DNA of 64,000 nt from Lachancea thermotolerans CBS 6340 (taxonomy: Eukaryota; Ascomycota; Saccharomycetes; Saccharomycetales; Saccharomycetaceae), in assembly GCF_000142805.1 (NCBI RefSeq), contig NC_013084.1:310001-374000 (forward strand). Direction: 5' to 3'. Position numbers and translations under genes: made by a program. Positions 17,747 through 29,300 of the stretch are shown here, piece after piece (the first letter of the stretch is position 1; every line of letters starts with the position of its first letter). The notes beneath the pieces were generated by a model. That model had not been told where the DNA came from, ran no database searches, and worked only from the letters and a program-made list of their open reading frames with translations.

Positions 17747-20550
17747 ATGAAATTGGACATCAAAGTATGTTTTATATGCTTCAAACTCTAAGATAGGGGT
17801 GCTGCTGTGTTTCAATGGTCAGGGTTTGTTGGATCGTGGGCTTGTTTGCAACATCAAAACAAGTCAACAAACTTGGTCCCCAGCTTTGTTGCGCGACACC
17901 CCTGCATGTGTCAACCCTTACTAACAGCATCTTTAAACAGAAGGCCTTCTCAAATAGGTCGGACAGGGTTAAAGGGATTGACTTCCATCCCACGGAACCT
18001 TGGGTTTTGACCACACTCTATTCGGGCCGCGTCGAGATTTGGAACTTCGAAACGCAGACAGAGGTCAAATCTATAACCGTAACCGAAACTCCTGTTAGAG
18101 CCGGTAAATTCATCGCGAGAAAGAACTGGATCGTTGTTGGATCGGACGATTTCAAAATCAGAGTGTTCAACTACAATACAGGTGAGAAAATTGCAGACTT
18201 TGAGGCTCACCCAGACTACATTCGTTCTATCGCTGTCCACCCAACAAGACCATATGTGCTTTCCGCCTCGGATGACTTAACCATGAAGTTTTGGAACTGG
18301 GAGAAGAATTGGTCTTTGGAGCAGACTTTCGAGGGCCATGAGCACTTCGTTATGGGCGTGGCTTTCAACCCTAAAGATCCAAGCACATTTGCTTCCGCCT
18401 GTCTTGACCACACAGTCAAGATATGGTCTTTGGGTCAGCCAACCGCAAACTTCACTTTACATGCCCATGAAACGCGCGGTGTCAACTACGTGGACTACTA
18501 TCCGCTCCAGGACAAGCCTTACCTAATTACAAGTTCTGATGATCGCACGGTTAAAATCTGGGACTACCAGACCAAGTCTTGTGTAGCAACACTCGAGGGG
18601 CATATGGCAAATGTCTCTTTTGCGGTATTCCATCCTGCTCTTCCAATCATCATTTCTGGCTCCGAGGATGGCACTTTGAAGGTTTGGAACTCCAATACAT
18701 ACAAACTTGAAAAGACGCTAAATTTGGGACTCGAGAGGAGTTGGTGTATTGCGACCCATCCCACAGGAAAACGAAACTATGTTGCATCTGGTTTTGACAA
18801 CGGGTTTACCGTTCTTTCATTTGGCAACGATGACCCAAAGCTTTCGCTAGATCCAGTTGGCAAGCTCGTGTGGTGTGGTGGCAAGAACGCGTCGGCAACA
18901 GATGTCTTTACAGCGGCCATTAGGGGTACTGAGGGGGCTGATGACGGCGAACCATTACCACTACAAACAAAAGAGTTGGGAAATGTCGATGTTTTCCCAC
19001 AGTCACTAAAGCACTCTCCAAACGGCAGGTTTGTTACGGTTGTTGGCGACGGGGAATACATTGTCTACACCGCGTTGGCTTGGAGAAACAAAGCGTTTGG
19101 TAAATGTCACGACTTTGTCTGGGGTCCCGATTCCAATAGCTATGCTTTAATCGATGAGTCAGGCCACGTTAAATTCCACAAAAACTTCAAGGAGCTCACT
19201 TCTTGGTCTATACCACTGGAGTTTGGCGTCGAGAAACTTTATGCGGGCGCCTTACTGGGGGTAAAAGCTGATGGCTTTGTGTACTTCTTCGACTGGGACT
19301 CTGGTTCACTTGTGAGAAGAATTGACGTCGACGCCAACGACGTCGTCTGGTCCGAGAATGGCGAGCTCCTCATGATTATCAACAACGTTGACGAGAATAA
19401 CACCGAAGAGCGTGCCGCGTACGTCCTAGGTTTCAACAGGGAGGCTTATGAAAGCTTTTTAGCTAGCGAAGAGGAACCCTCAGAAGATGGCATTGATGAG
19501 GCTTTTGACGTCCTTTACGAAGTTAGCGATCCAATCGGCTCCGGTAAATGGGTCGGCGATGTTTTCATTTTCACCACTAAAACAAACAGATTAAACTACT
19601 TCGTGGGTGGAAAGTCTTACAACTTGGCACATTTCGACAAAGAAATGTACATGTTAGGATACTTACCTCGCGACAACAAGGTTTACCTGGCTGATCGTGA
19701 CATCCACATTTACAGCTACGAGATATCCATTGAGGTTCTTGAATTCCAAACTTTAGTTTTAAGAGGTGAGCTTGAGCAGGCCAAGACATCTGTTTTGCCT
19801 AACATTGAGGGCAAAGAGAATTTACTGAAAATTTCCAGATTCTTGGAAGGTCAAGAATACCACGAGGACGCATTGGAGATCAGTCCTGACAATGATCAGA
19901 AGTTTGATCTGGCCTTAAAACTGAGTAAACTTTCACTGGCCCACGACATTGTGGCGGGCGACGACAACGAGTTCAAATGGAGGAAACTTGGTGACAAAGC
20001 GCTAGAAGGGTTTGATTTCCAACTGGCAATTGAAGCTTATGACAACGCGGCAGACTTGGAATCATTGTTTTTGCTGTATTCTTCATTCAAGGATCAGGCT
20101 GGATTGGTCGACGTGGGTGATAGAGCACAGAGGCTAGGGAAGTACAACCTAGCTTTTAATGCATACTGGAGTGCAGGCGATGTTGACCGTGCTAGAGACC
20201 TTTTGGTGTCAAGTGGGAGGTATTCCGAGGCTGCAGTACTTTCGAAGGCTTATGGTGGAAAGCTCGAAGACACAAACGCTATTGTTGCACAATGGAAAGA
20301 GAGTCTAATCGAAGTTGGGAAAGCAGGCGTTGCGTCCAGAATCCACGAACTCAGCAAAGCGGATCAAGTATCCGCTGAAGAACCATTGATTGACATAGAA
20401 ACCGAGGCTGGTCAGGGGGAGAAGCAACCTGTTGGCGAGCCTCTCGAGGAAGCTGCGACAGATGAAACCCCTACAGATGGGACCCCTACAGATGAGACCC
20501 CTCCTGAGACTCATGCGGAAGACGAAGCTGCGCAGAATCTCCAAGAATGA
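17747..20550 (+). CDS. SEC27: Sec27, beta'-COP subunit of the COPI coat (one intron)
   Basis: Spliced CDS join(17747..17764,17941..20550), 875 aa. Exon 1 encodes only MKLDIK; joined to exon 2 it gives MKLDIKKAFSNRSDRVKGID, matching S. cerevisiae Sec27, which also has an intron near its start. WD40 repeats fill about residues 1-300 and bind KKXX cargo signals; a second propeller follows (about 300-590), then an alpha-solenoid and an acidic, Pro/Thr-rich tail. Sec27 works in Golgi-to-ER retrograde vesicles. An open frame from 17815 reads into exon 2 but its first 42 codons are intron sequence. Neighbours match YGL137W. Confidence 0.96.
17765..17940 (+). other. SEC27 intron
   Basis: 176 nt, phase 0. 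The 5' splice site is GTATGT (17765-17770), the branch site is a perfect TACTAAC (17919-17925), and the 3' site is AAACAG ending at 17940. Position near the start codon is conserved with S. cerevisiae SEC27. Confidence 0.95.
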
Positions 20551-20704
20551 GGAAGCCATTTTTCGGACAGAAATTTGGCGAGATAAATAAAGGCTAGATG
20601 CTTGTTTTTACGCTGTACACTTAAAATGAATATTTCCAACTTGAGCGATAGCCATACGGTATTTGGCAGGGTCTCTGGAACTGCCAGGTTGTATTGGTAT
20701 GCTT

Positions 20705-21637
20705 TTATTCCGAAAACACCTTCAACTTATCTACTTTGTGCTTTTTCTTTAGCCCGATAAAATACAATTCTTTAGATTCGTTTCTAGAGGCACTTGGTTT
20801 AAACCTGTGTACATTTTCAAAGGCTTTCTTCAGGCGACTCTCTAAGAGTTTGTCTTCCTTCCCAGTGTAAAGCTTGCAGACAAATGAGCCACCAGGTTTC
20901 ATCAAATCGATGGCTGTGACCAATGCTGCATCGCAAAGATCCATCGACATATAGTGATCCTTTATGGCAACACCGGTGGTATTGGCCATCCTATCATATG
21001 CAGAATTAGTAATGTTGTTCCAGAAGCCCGTTGTCTGAGGCCAAGGTTCATACATGTCACTGACGATAACGTCAATAGGTGTTTTCTCAACTTTTGAGCG
21101 GTCAATTTGCAAACCTGTTTTGCTGCCATCCGGGATAAGGCCTTCTAGCTCTTGTTCGAGCATGTGCTGAAAATAGCCATTGTCTTTGTGCAACTGGTCC
21201 TCCTGGTAAAGTTGAAAGTGCTTCGAGAAAAAGAGTCTAATAAGCTCATGGGTCTTTTTGGAAAGGATGTTCCCTTGAATAGCGCTTACACCTCGGGGAG
21301 GGGCGCATGGCAAGATATCGACTCCTAGAATGACACCGTTAGGGCCTGTTCTATCAAGCGCTACCTGTGACCACGCTCCTGGGGCGTAACCCAAGTCAAG
21401 GACCTTTTGACTGGAGCCCTTGCGAAACAAATGATACTTATCATCCAGGTGCATCAACTTGAAAGCAGCCCTTGACCTCAGACCCTGCACTTTAGCTTCC
21501 CGTGTGAAGGAATCGCCTTTCTGACGATCTAGCCATCGGCTCTTAGCAGACGAGTTGAAGCGGACCGCAACGCGCCAACGAAGACACTGGCCTTGGCATA
21601 AAAACTTAGGCAATGCACACAACATTGGGGATGTCAT
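20705..21637 (-). CDS. MRM2: Mrm2, mitochondrial 21S rRNA 2'-O-methyltransferase
   Basis: 310 aa, FtsJ/RrmJ family. It methylates a uridine ribose in the peptidyl-transferase loop of the mitochondrial large rRNA. The basic, Arg-rich N-terminus (to about residue 35) suits a matrix presequence. The SAM-binding motif DLGYAPGAW is at residues 81-89, with a catalytic-type Lys60 in RAAFKLMHLD; further motifs are VIVSDMYEPWPQ and GGSFVCKLYTG. ATG 21637 is chosen because the frame upstream starts only at a GTG. It follows SEC27 in tail-to-tail order, as YGL136C does. Confidence 0.93.
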   Translation of the reverse strand: MTSPMLCALPKFLCQGQCLRWRVAVRFNSSAKSRWLDRQKGDSFTREAKVQGLRSRAAFKLMHLDDKYHLFRKGSSQKVLDLGYAPGAWSQVALDRTGPNGVILGVDILPCAPPRGVSAIQGNILSKKTHELIRLFFSKHFQLYQEDQLHKDNGYFQHMLEQELEGLIPDGSKTGLQIDRSKVEKTPIDVIVSDMYEPWPQTTGFWNNITNSAYDRMANTTGVAIKDHYMSMDLCDAALVTAIDLMKPGGSFVCKLYTGKEDKLLESRLKKAFENVHRFKPSASRNESKELYFIGLKKKHKVDKLKVFSE

Positions 21638-21689
21638 AAAGAGTCTTTTTGCCAGTTGTTCATTGGGCTGCCTGCTCACGAAGGGATTA

Positions 21690-21699
21690 GCGATGAGGT
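21690..21699. promoter_or_regulatory. PAC-like element upstream of MRM2
   Basis: GCGATGAGGT, matching the PAC core GCGATGAG known from ribosome-biogenesis promoters, about 55 bp upstream of the MRM2 ATG. A single occurrence without an RRPE, so only suggestive. Confidence 0.4.
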
Positions 21700-22377
21700 A
21701 AGTATTGACATCGTTTTTTTTTTACTTCTAGAGCTCAAAGACCAGTATCATTAATAAAGGAACAGATCTCGTGGGAGCCACACAGGAAGAGGATATCAAA
21801 CCACCCCTGTAAGGGGCACCAGCGGAGCCGTGCTCTTGACCCAATTCGTCTCTCACGCCTTGATCGCACGAACAGTGCCTAAGGGTCAAATCACTATTAC
21901 CCAAACTGACACCGAAAATTTTGTGTTGGCGCAAACGTGTGAATCAATTATGGCTCGGGAAGGCAGCAGGAGGTTCCGGAATGGGTGGCGTAAAGCCCCA
22001 GACCGCATTCGAAAGTTGGATCCCATCAACGCCCGTTCCCAATCGACCAATATCACGGCAGTACGTTAATGGTGACATGGTTACTAATAGGGACTGGCGC
22101 TCGAGACTCCGATACTGCAACGCACGCCTAGGCAAAATGTTATTGACCCTCACCGGGGCGCACTTGAACCATAACTACAGGCTCGCCGCGAAGTTCCATA
22201 TTGAAGGCGCTTTGAATAAGATCACCTTGTGACACAACACTGTTTCCTCTCCTTGCCTCTCCCCCGAGTTCTTGGGATTTGTGTGCCAAAGCATTGATTT
22301 CGCAAGTAGCTGCTCACAGCTTCGGCGATTTGAAGCATACGACGTATGTTATGGCGATCTTCCTCAGAGAGCCCCAC

Positions 22378-22390
22378 AAACCCATACACC
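22378..22390 (+). promoter_or_regulatory. Rap1-type site of the RPL1 promoter
   Basis: AAACCCATACACC fits the Rap1 consensus RMACCCANNCAYY at every position. It lies about 245 bp upstream of the RPL1 ATG, the usual range in yeast ribosomal protein promoters, where Rap1 recruits Fhl1/Ifh1. Confidence 0.65.
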
Positions 22391-22633
22391 ATGTAAATTG
22401 CTCTTTTGTCAAAGAAAGTTATGAAAAAATAGTTCAAAATCGTCTAAAAACAGTCAAACATCATGAGGTGACTCTTTTTTGGACGAAGTTTTTCACGGTA
22501 AGCATAATGTCAAAAGCACGCGTGGCGATGGATGCGATTCTCAGTCGCACGCTCTTAGTTTTAAAGAACCATTAGTCGCAAGCCTATTCTGGACCACCAA
22601 TTACCATTGGAAGACTGATAACCGATTTGAAAG

Positions 22634-23287
22634 ATGTCTAAGATCACCTCTACTCAAATCAGAGACAACGTCAAGGAAGTCTTGAAGTACTCTAACGAGA
22701 CCAAGAAGAGAAACTTCTTGGAGACCGTTGAGTTGCAAGTCGGCTTGAAGAACTACGACCCTCAGAGAGACAAGCGTTTCTCCGGTGCCTTGAAGTTGCC
22801 TCAGTGCCCAAGACCAAACTTGTCTATCTGCATCTTCGGTGACGCCTTCGATGTCGACAGAGCTAAGTCTTGCGGTGTCGACGCCATGTCCGTGGACGAC
22901 TTGAAGAAGCTGAACAAGAACAAGAAGTTGATCAAGAAGCTGGCCAAGAAGTACAGTGCCTTCGTCGCTTCCGAGGTTTTGATCAAGCAGGTCCCAAGAC
23001 TGTTGGGTCCTCAATTGTCCAAGGCCGGTAAGTTCCCAACCCCAGTCTCCCACAACGAAGACTTGTACGCCAAGGTCACCGACGTCAAGTCCACCATCAA
23101 GTTCCAGTTGAAGAAGGTCTTGTGTTTGGCTGTCGCTGTTGGTAACATCGAGATGGACGAGGACACCTTGGTCAACCAGATCTTGATGGCTGTCAACTTC
23201 TTGGTCTCTTTGTTGAAGAAGAACTGGCAAAACGTTGGCTCTTTGGTCATCAAGTCCACCATGGGCCCTCCATTCAGATTGTACTAA
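22634..23287 (+). CDS. RPL1: 60S ribosomal protein L1 (uL1)
   Basis: 217 aa, the full family length, no intron. It forms the L1 stalk at the ribosomal E site. Typical sequence runs throughout, such as [42 protein letters not shown] and [10 protein letters not shown] at the C-terminus. Codon use is strongly biased to the preferred yeast set (AAG, TTG, GAC, GTC), unlike most neighbours and typical of very highly expressed genes. S. cerevisiae has two copies, RPL1A (YPL220W) and RPL1B (YGL135W); both their neighbourhoods meet here. Confidence 0.98.
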   Translation: MSKITSTQIRDNVKEVLKYSNETKKRNFLETVELQVGLKNYDPQRDKRFSGALKLPQCPRPNLSICIFGDAFDVDRAKSCGVDAMSVDDLKKLNKNKKLIKKLAKKYSAFVASEVLIKQVPRLLGPQLSKAGKFPTPVSHNEDLYAKVTDVKSTIKFQLKKVLCLAVAVGNIEMDEDTLVNQILMAVNFLVSLLKKNWQNVGSLVIKSTMGPPFRLY

Positions 23288-23754
23288 GCGTACTACCTGT
23301 GTAGATGAATATCTATAGTTAAACCCTGATTAGTTGATCAAACGCTGTTTGCGTGCCTCGCACCGAGAGATGGGAGCTGCCTGCCGCACTTTTAGATTCG
23401 GAGAAACTGCGCAGGGGGAATAAGGTCGGATAAACCCCTTCAGCTCCCGAGCCTGCCTTTGCCAACGTTTCTCCGATACGTGCCTTTTTACAGAATAATA
23501 ATAAAATTGTGGGGAAAGTCCCATTTAGTTTTTCCGTAGCACTTTGCACGCCTATGATGCTCACATTTTCTGCTACAAGTAGCGGACATCGACCAGCAGT
23601 CGCTCAGCCGATCGGACGTATCCATTAGCAAGCCGCAACAGAACTTACGCTACTAGCAACCTTTCATCAATCTAGGAAGCTTAGGCCGCTTGCGCAACTG
23701 GACTCACAAACCACTGGGGTTCCTGATAGTTCAACATTTATCGCCTTCCTTGAC
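23288..23754. other. Intergenic region RPL1-PCL
   Basis: 467 bp between two plus-strand genes; RPL1 3' end and cyclin promoter. No further feature recognised. Confidence 0.4.
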
Positions 23755-25209
23755 ATGTCCGGGCTGCCAAGTATACTCGACGAGTCCTTAGATCGAATAG
23801 CGCGTGGTGAAACAGAACTGGACATTTCGGAGTCCATGAACGAGGATAGCCTCGACCTGGACGACCCAGTAGATGATGATACTTTCGAACTCCCGCTCAA
23901 ACCTCGAAGGCGCGTTCTGCACGCGTCAAACTTTGCTGACTTGGAGGCAGAGCCCGCCCTCGACAAGCGCGTGCGATTTGAAGCTGCGGGCCCGCCGTGG
24001 TCGCCACTCTCTGTAGAGAAAATCGCAGTTCCTGAAAAAGGCATCATGAATAGCAAGCCCCCCAAGCTTAACCCTGCATCCAGCGCAGGCGCGCGAAAAC
24101 CACATATTGAAGACCTTATTCAACACGCACATAGCCTGAACCGCTACCTGGACCAAAATCTGGATCGCATAAACACATTCCAGTCGCATCTGTTTGAGCA
24201 GGGCCTAGAAGCCCCTCAGAACACGGGCCAGATCCTGGCCAGCAACGTGGCCACAGCACCAACGACGCCATCAGGGTCAGCCTCGAACTTCCAATTGAGC
24301 GAGATCGGCGATTCGAGCGAGAGCTTGGACTACGAGCAAGACATTCACGATGAAAGCATTTCTGCTGCAGCGCTTCAGGCCGATAGTGAACGAGACGACC
24401 GCAAGATCAAGCAGATTCTGTCGAGGCACCAGACTTCAACCTACCCTCTTTCAGAAAACCAGTCGAGCGTAAACCTAGCAGGCGACGACAGTCGTTCGGA
24501 AGTTAGCGCTCTGGATCACTTCAGAGATCTTGCGGCATCAACAAGAACCTCCGTCGCCACTTCCTCGGAAGACCTCTTCAACATGCCGCACTCACCAGTG
24601 ATACACGATCTGAAATTTATTATTCCCAAGATTGCCGCTCAGAGGCCCTCCGCCATAAGCTCCCTAGGCGCTGGCGACGATGCCGAGCCCCCTGACATGG
24701 ACTGTGAAGCGGCTCTTGCCCTGTACACTACGACTATAACACTCTTACTAATGATGAGCAAACAAAGCGAAGACCCGAAGCAAGAGGCTCTGCCATCTTT
24801 TGCCACTTTTGTCATGGAGTCTGTTCCAACCTTGGCGTACGAAGATTACTTAAAAAGACTTCACTGCAAGTTCTCTTTTGCACCAATCGTGTATCTCACC
24901 GCGGCGCACCTGCTGCAGACGCTATTTCTGACGAGAGTTGACGAAGAGCTCCATTGCAAGCACCACTTGGACCCACGACAGGTTCATCGACTTGTAATAG
25001 CTAGCATACGACTCGCTACGAAACTACTCGAGGACTGTGTCCACTCCCATTCGTACTTCAGCCGGATCTGTGGTATCTCAAAAAAGCTTTTAACCAAATT
25101 GGAAGTCGCCTTCTTAGAGTGCCTGAACTTCGAGGGTCTCAAGATAACAAACCAAAGCCTGCTGGATGCAGCACAAGTCCAGCAGGAGCTTAGCGCTCTT
25201 GCCGCGTAG
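23755..25209 (+). CDS. PCL8: Pho85 cyclin of the Pcl8/Pcl10 type
   Basis: 484 aa. The Pho80-type cyclin fold fills about residues 322-475 (FVMESVPTLAYEDYLKRL, then FAPIVYLTAAHLLQTLFLTR, ending in LLTKLEVAFLECLNFEGL). The N-terminal two thirds are acidic and Ser-rich, as in Pcl8 and Pcl10. These cyclins direct the kinase Pho85 to glycogen synthase Gsy2 and so lower glycogen storage. PCL8 (YPL219W) and PCL10 (YGL134W) are duplicates in S. cerevisiae; this single gene sits between RPL1 and SAR1, as YPL219W does, and cannot be assigned to one copy. Confidence 0.9.
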   Translation: MSGLPSILDESLDRIARGETELDISESMNEDSLDLDDPVDDDTFELPLKPRRRVLHASNFADLEAEPALDKRVRFEAAGPPWSPLSVEKIAVPEKGIMNSKPPKLNPASSAGARKPHIEDLIQHAHSLNRYLDQNLDRINTFQSHLFEQGLEAPQNTGQILASNVATAPTTPSGSASNFQLSEIGDSSESLDYEQDIHDESISAAALQADSERDDRKIKQILSRHQTSTYPLSENQSSVNLAGDDSRSEVSALDHFRDLAASTRTSVATSSEDLFNMPHSPVIHDLKFIIPKIAAQRPSAISSLGAGDDAEPPDMDCEAALALYTTTITLLLMMSKQSEDPKQEALPSFATFVMESVPTLAYEDYLKRLHCKFSFAPIVYLTAAHLLQTLFLTRVDEELHCKHHLDPRQVHRLVIASIRLATKLLEDCVHSHSYFSRICGISKKLLTKLEVAFLECLNFEGLKITNQSLLDAAQVQQELSALAA

Positions 25210-25580
25210 TTTCTAGAGAACAAATTGTTTAGTTTTATTTTTAATTCCAGGGCTTGGTGCTTCAAGTTTGACGCTAAGAATTCAGAAGTACGTAAATAAA
25301 AATAACAGGGCTCTTTCCTTCATCAAAGACAAAGCCTTGGTAGCTCACTCCGCCAACATGGCCAAGGCTAACTGCCACTGCCAGTTACCTCGTAAACGAG
25401 CAAGTTGAAGCCTAGTCTCTACCGAGGGTAATTTTTCATTGTATGAGTTTGCCCTCGGAAAATTTGGATCAAAAATTTGTATGTACAATTTCGATCTAGC
25501 TCCAGGATTATCAAACTCAGGGCAAAAAGCCAACGTGTATAAAAAACTAAGAGCTAAGTGGTCTTTTAAACTCAGTAATA
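25210..25580. other. Intergenic region PCL-SAR1
   Basis: About 370 bp, SAR1 promoter. No specific site called. Confidence 0.4.
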
Positions 25581-26233
25581 ATGTGGGACTTATTTGGATG
25601 GTGTATGTTATTTGTTTAGGCTCCTGAGGGGTCCAAACGCTCTACTTCTTTGGGCTTCGATTTACTAATAAGTCACTGAGTGAATCAGTTAGAGATATCT
25701 TATCTTCCCTGGGGTTGTGGAACAAGCACGGCAAACTTTTGTTTCTAGGTTTGGATAATGCTGGTAAGACTACCCTGCTTCATATGCTGAAGAATGACAG
25801 GCTGGCAACTTTGCAGCCCACTTGGCATCCAACCTCCGAGGAGTTGGCTATCGGCAATATCAAATTTACCACTTTCGATCTGGGTGGCCATATCCAGGCT
25901 CGTCGTTTGTGGAAGGACTACTTCCCAGAGGTGAACGGGATTGTGTTTCTTGTTGATGCCGCCGACCCAGAAAGACTTAACGAAGCGCGCGTCGAGTTGG
26001 ACGCCTTATTCAACATTGCCGAGTTGAAGGACGTTCCCTTTGTAATTTTGGGCAACAAAATTGACTCACCAAACGCCGTCTCCGAGACTGAGCTAAGATC
26101 TGCCTTGGGTCTGCTAAACACCACTGGTGGAGCCAGAATCGAAGGGCAGAGACCCGTCGAGGTGTTCATGTGTTCTGTCGTCATGAAGAACGGATATCTG
26201 GAGGCCTTCCAATGGTTATCGCAGTATATTTAG
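25581..26233 (+). CDS. SAR1: Sar1 small GTPase of COPII vesicle budding (one intron)
   Basis: Spliced CDS join(25581..25602,25689..26233), 188 aa. Exon 1 gives MWDLFGW; the splice completes the Phe codon, so the joined start reads [20 protein letters not shown], the amphipathic N-terminal helix of Sar1 that deforms the ER membrane. G motifs follow: GLDNAGKT, the switch region with Thr in [13 protein letters not shown] and NKID. Sec12 loads it with GTP and it recruits Sec23/24. S. cerevisiae SAR1 (YPL218W) also has an intron here. The open frame seen without splicing starts at a TTG within exon 2 and lacks the essential helix. Confidence 0.97.
25603..25688 (+). other. SAR1 intron with a TACTAAT branch site
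   Basis: 86 nt. The 5' site is GTATGT (25603-25608). The best branch site is TACTAAT (25663-25669), one base off consensus. Three AG dinucleotides follow; only the third (ending 25688, AATCAG) keeps the Sar1 frame, and the first is too close to the branch A. Confidence 0.92.
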
Positions 26234-26333
26234 AAGCGCTATGTCTCTCTTCTAATCCATATATGTACTTCAAGATTGCCTTATTATCGTACTTGAACGA
26301 ATTTAAACTCTAACTAAAGAACGGCTGAACGCT

Positions 26334-29300
26334 CTACCTCCTTTTCTTTGAGCTTGCACCATCAGCGGATGAATCGAACTGTCTTTTCTTACCGTGCTCA
26401 GAAAAGAACTTCTTCTTACGTTCCTTTTCTTTCTCGGTTTTGGTCTCTTCAATCTTCGCCAGCTTCTTCAACCGCTCTTTCCTTTCATCCTGCTTTTTGG
26501 CCTTCTTCTTCTCATCCTTCGCATTTGAGATAGTGAACACCTTCTGCATAAAAGAGCGGGCCTTTTTCTCCTCCCCTCCCAGCACAACCGCCCTCTTGGC
26601 CATGTATGTTTTCTTCTTCTGAGGCTTCATTTGGTGAATTTGGGATTTGAAAGGCAGCGTTTTCTGGACAGAGGAAGGGACCTTTAAGCCATTAAAGCGC
26701 CTTTCCACACGTTCAACCTTTTTGTAAGCACTGTCTGCATTTGTGGGTGTTTCCAGCCCTTGACTTGCTCTAATTTGGCCTGTCAGTCTCAGCCCCTTCC
26801 ACTCAGACTTATTCTTTAGAAGCAAAGAAGTTACTGGGTTGTAAAACTTCTTGATGTGAACGGGGTACCAACTCCTTAAAATGATGATGTCACTTAATAA
26901 TATCTTGTCTTCAAAAGTGGCTCTAAAGTGGCCCTCAGGTTTGGAAAGTGCTCTCTTGATTTCACCACGAATACCAGAAACTGTTTTGATTTGCGCACCC
27001 TCGAACCTCGCAACTTCCATGGCACTAGAAAACATATCTTTGATAAATGCCGTGTTCCTAAAGATTTTGTAAGGGTAGCCGACCAGCTTCAGCTTCTTCA
27101 CGATCTCTACACTAGCGTCGATCTCTTCAATGATACCAGTGGCTGAAATCCTGAAATTGCCTGTGGTATCACTGTTGGCTACAACCTGAACACCACAAAA
27201 GGTAGTGTTGGGCGAACATAGTGGGCCATAGAAACTGGCAAAACAGTATGAATGCTCAGGCGTGTACTTCAACATTCTATTCCTCGTCCTAGAATCTGTG
27301 GTTGTGTATATTGGTAGTGTCTGAAACCTTCTCCAACCCAGAGATAATACAAGTGGGTCATTTGTCTTCAAGATCTTTTTATGCCAGCGGTGCCTCCTCA
27401 TCCGGGCCTTCAGAATACCAAACTTGAGCTCCGTTGGCAACAAGCCACCCATGATGATAGGATATCTGGCGTCGAAGTTCTCGACAAATTCCATTGGAAG
27501 GGCATCAAATACAATACGAACATAGGAACCCGCCTTGAACCCCTCAATTTTCTGACGCTGTTCAGGAGTCATTGACTCTAACTCTGCGTTATTGATTTCC
27601 TGCTGCTTTGCCATTTTGGCTTTTTGCAACTCATACCATGTATCAAACTCATTTTCAGGGTCATCTTCCTTAAAGTTATCACCCTCTTCCATCTCAAATT
27701 GTAGTCGAAGAGATTCCTTTTTAGCAGCATTACGCTCTCTTTCTTGATCTGTTGTTAAATCCTTCTTCTCTTCCTTTTCAAAGTCGGCAAAAGAGTTGTC
27801 ACTTCCAGCACCGTCACTACCATCATCACCATCCTCGTTAGATGAATGCGAGTCTTGCTCAGAGGCAGCTTCTTGGTCCCCGTTCTCAAGGTCTTCAAAA
27901 TCACCATAAAGTTCCTCATCATCTTCATCGTTGTCCGCCGAACTTTGTTCCAGATTTGGCCTTCCAGCGAACCTCCCTTTGAGAGAGTCAAATGACGACC
28001 ACTTGGCTGCAAGTTTTTTGAACGTCTCAAAATGTGGTTTGAATTTTTCCAGGTCATCTTCGGCTTCAGTGTTCTTGTTTTCGGGTTTGTCAGCCTGCTT
28101 GAAGAAATCCTCTTCCTCGCTTTGCTCACCGGACTCTTCGTTCTCGTCTTCAAGCTCGCCTTTCCATCTTTTTATACAGTCAAAGGGTTCGATGTTCTCC
28201 ATGTATATTAGCTTACCAATGTCCCACTTTCTTGGCCTTATCTTGGACCCTTGAAGCTTAGAGGCCGTTGAACGATTCCATAGCTCTTCTTCATGGTCAG
28301 AAAGCTCGAATTCAGAATCAGTGTGCGCGTTTACAGATGCATCGTTCCCAGCGTCAAAGTCCACCTCGACCAGGCGTCTTTGTCTTGGTCTGTCATCATC
28401 TGATGCACCAGCCTCCATTTCCTCATCTGATTCCAAATTATCTATTTCCTCGTCCTCTTCTTGGATAGATTTGCCATAAATTTTAGGCTTTCTCAAAGAT
28501 TTACGGCCCCCGTCTTTATTAGAGTCTCCTTCATCCTCTGATACACTATTTTCACCATCGCTGTCAGCTTCATGGAGCTCTTGCCCGTTGCTGAAAAGCT
28601 GCAAGCCCACCCCGTCAAAGTTTTCGCTGATACTCTTCTCGACGGATTGCAAACTTGTTACCAGCCTTTCGCCTTCACCTTTTTCTTGACCGGGCACAAA
28701 ACTAGGCCCATCGCCTGGTTTTTTCCCGCCAACATCGATGAAAACCGCGTCTTTATCCATCAGAACACCGCCAACATCAGACATTGGAGCATATATTAAC
28801 TTCTGTCTGTCATCTAATCTCTTTCTCCTGCGGGGTGCACCGGTTGTGCCGGCTCCCTGCTCTTTCACCCGCTCCCTCTCATACTCATCGAGCTTTTGTT
28901 GGAAGTAGGGCGTAGGACATGGGTCAGGCAACTTCTCAACATGCGAGATTGAGTAGTCACCGACACCAGCCAAATGTACTCTAGCCCCAGCGGTGGATGG
29001 CAGCGGAGTACCGTGCAAGTAACCATAAATAGCCACTTTTCTGTCGATTTGCTTGCCCTGCGTCTCTAAAAGCTCTGGATGCGTGATATCAGTGATACGG
29101 TCTGCTAGAAGATAAGGGTGTTCGTTTCTCCATTTCAAGGGCCTAAACTTCATGACAGAGATAAAACGCGAAAGGTTCAGAATCTCACGATCTGGGTAAC
29201 GTCCATTAATAACACCTGAAAGATAAAACAGCTTAGCACCTTGGTAAACTTCGGTCCAGAACCTGTGCTTGAGCCTCTTTTTGGTGGCTCTCAGCGTGGA

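Larger units (their letters stand above)
21638..22633. other. Divergent region MRM2-RPL1
   Basis: About 1 kb upstream of a ribosomal protein gene. It contains the PAC-like site near MRM2 and a Rap1-type site at 22378-22390. Short open frames (for example 22279-22575) lack family resemblance. No snoRNA or tRNA was recognised. Confidence 0.45.

Noticed and set aside
17815-17940. Start of SEC27 at the ATG in 17815
   Set aside because: This stretch is intron; TACTAAC and acceptor are inside it, and splicing from 17747 gives the conserved N-terminus.
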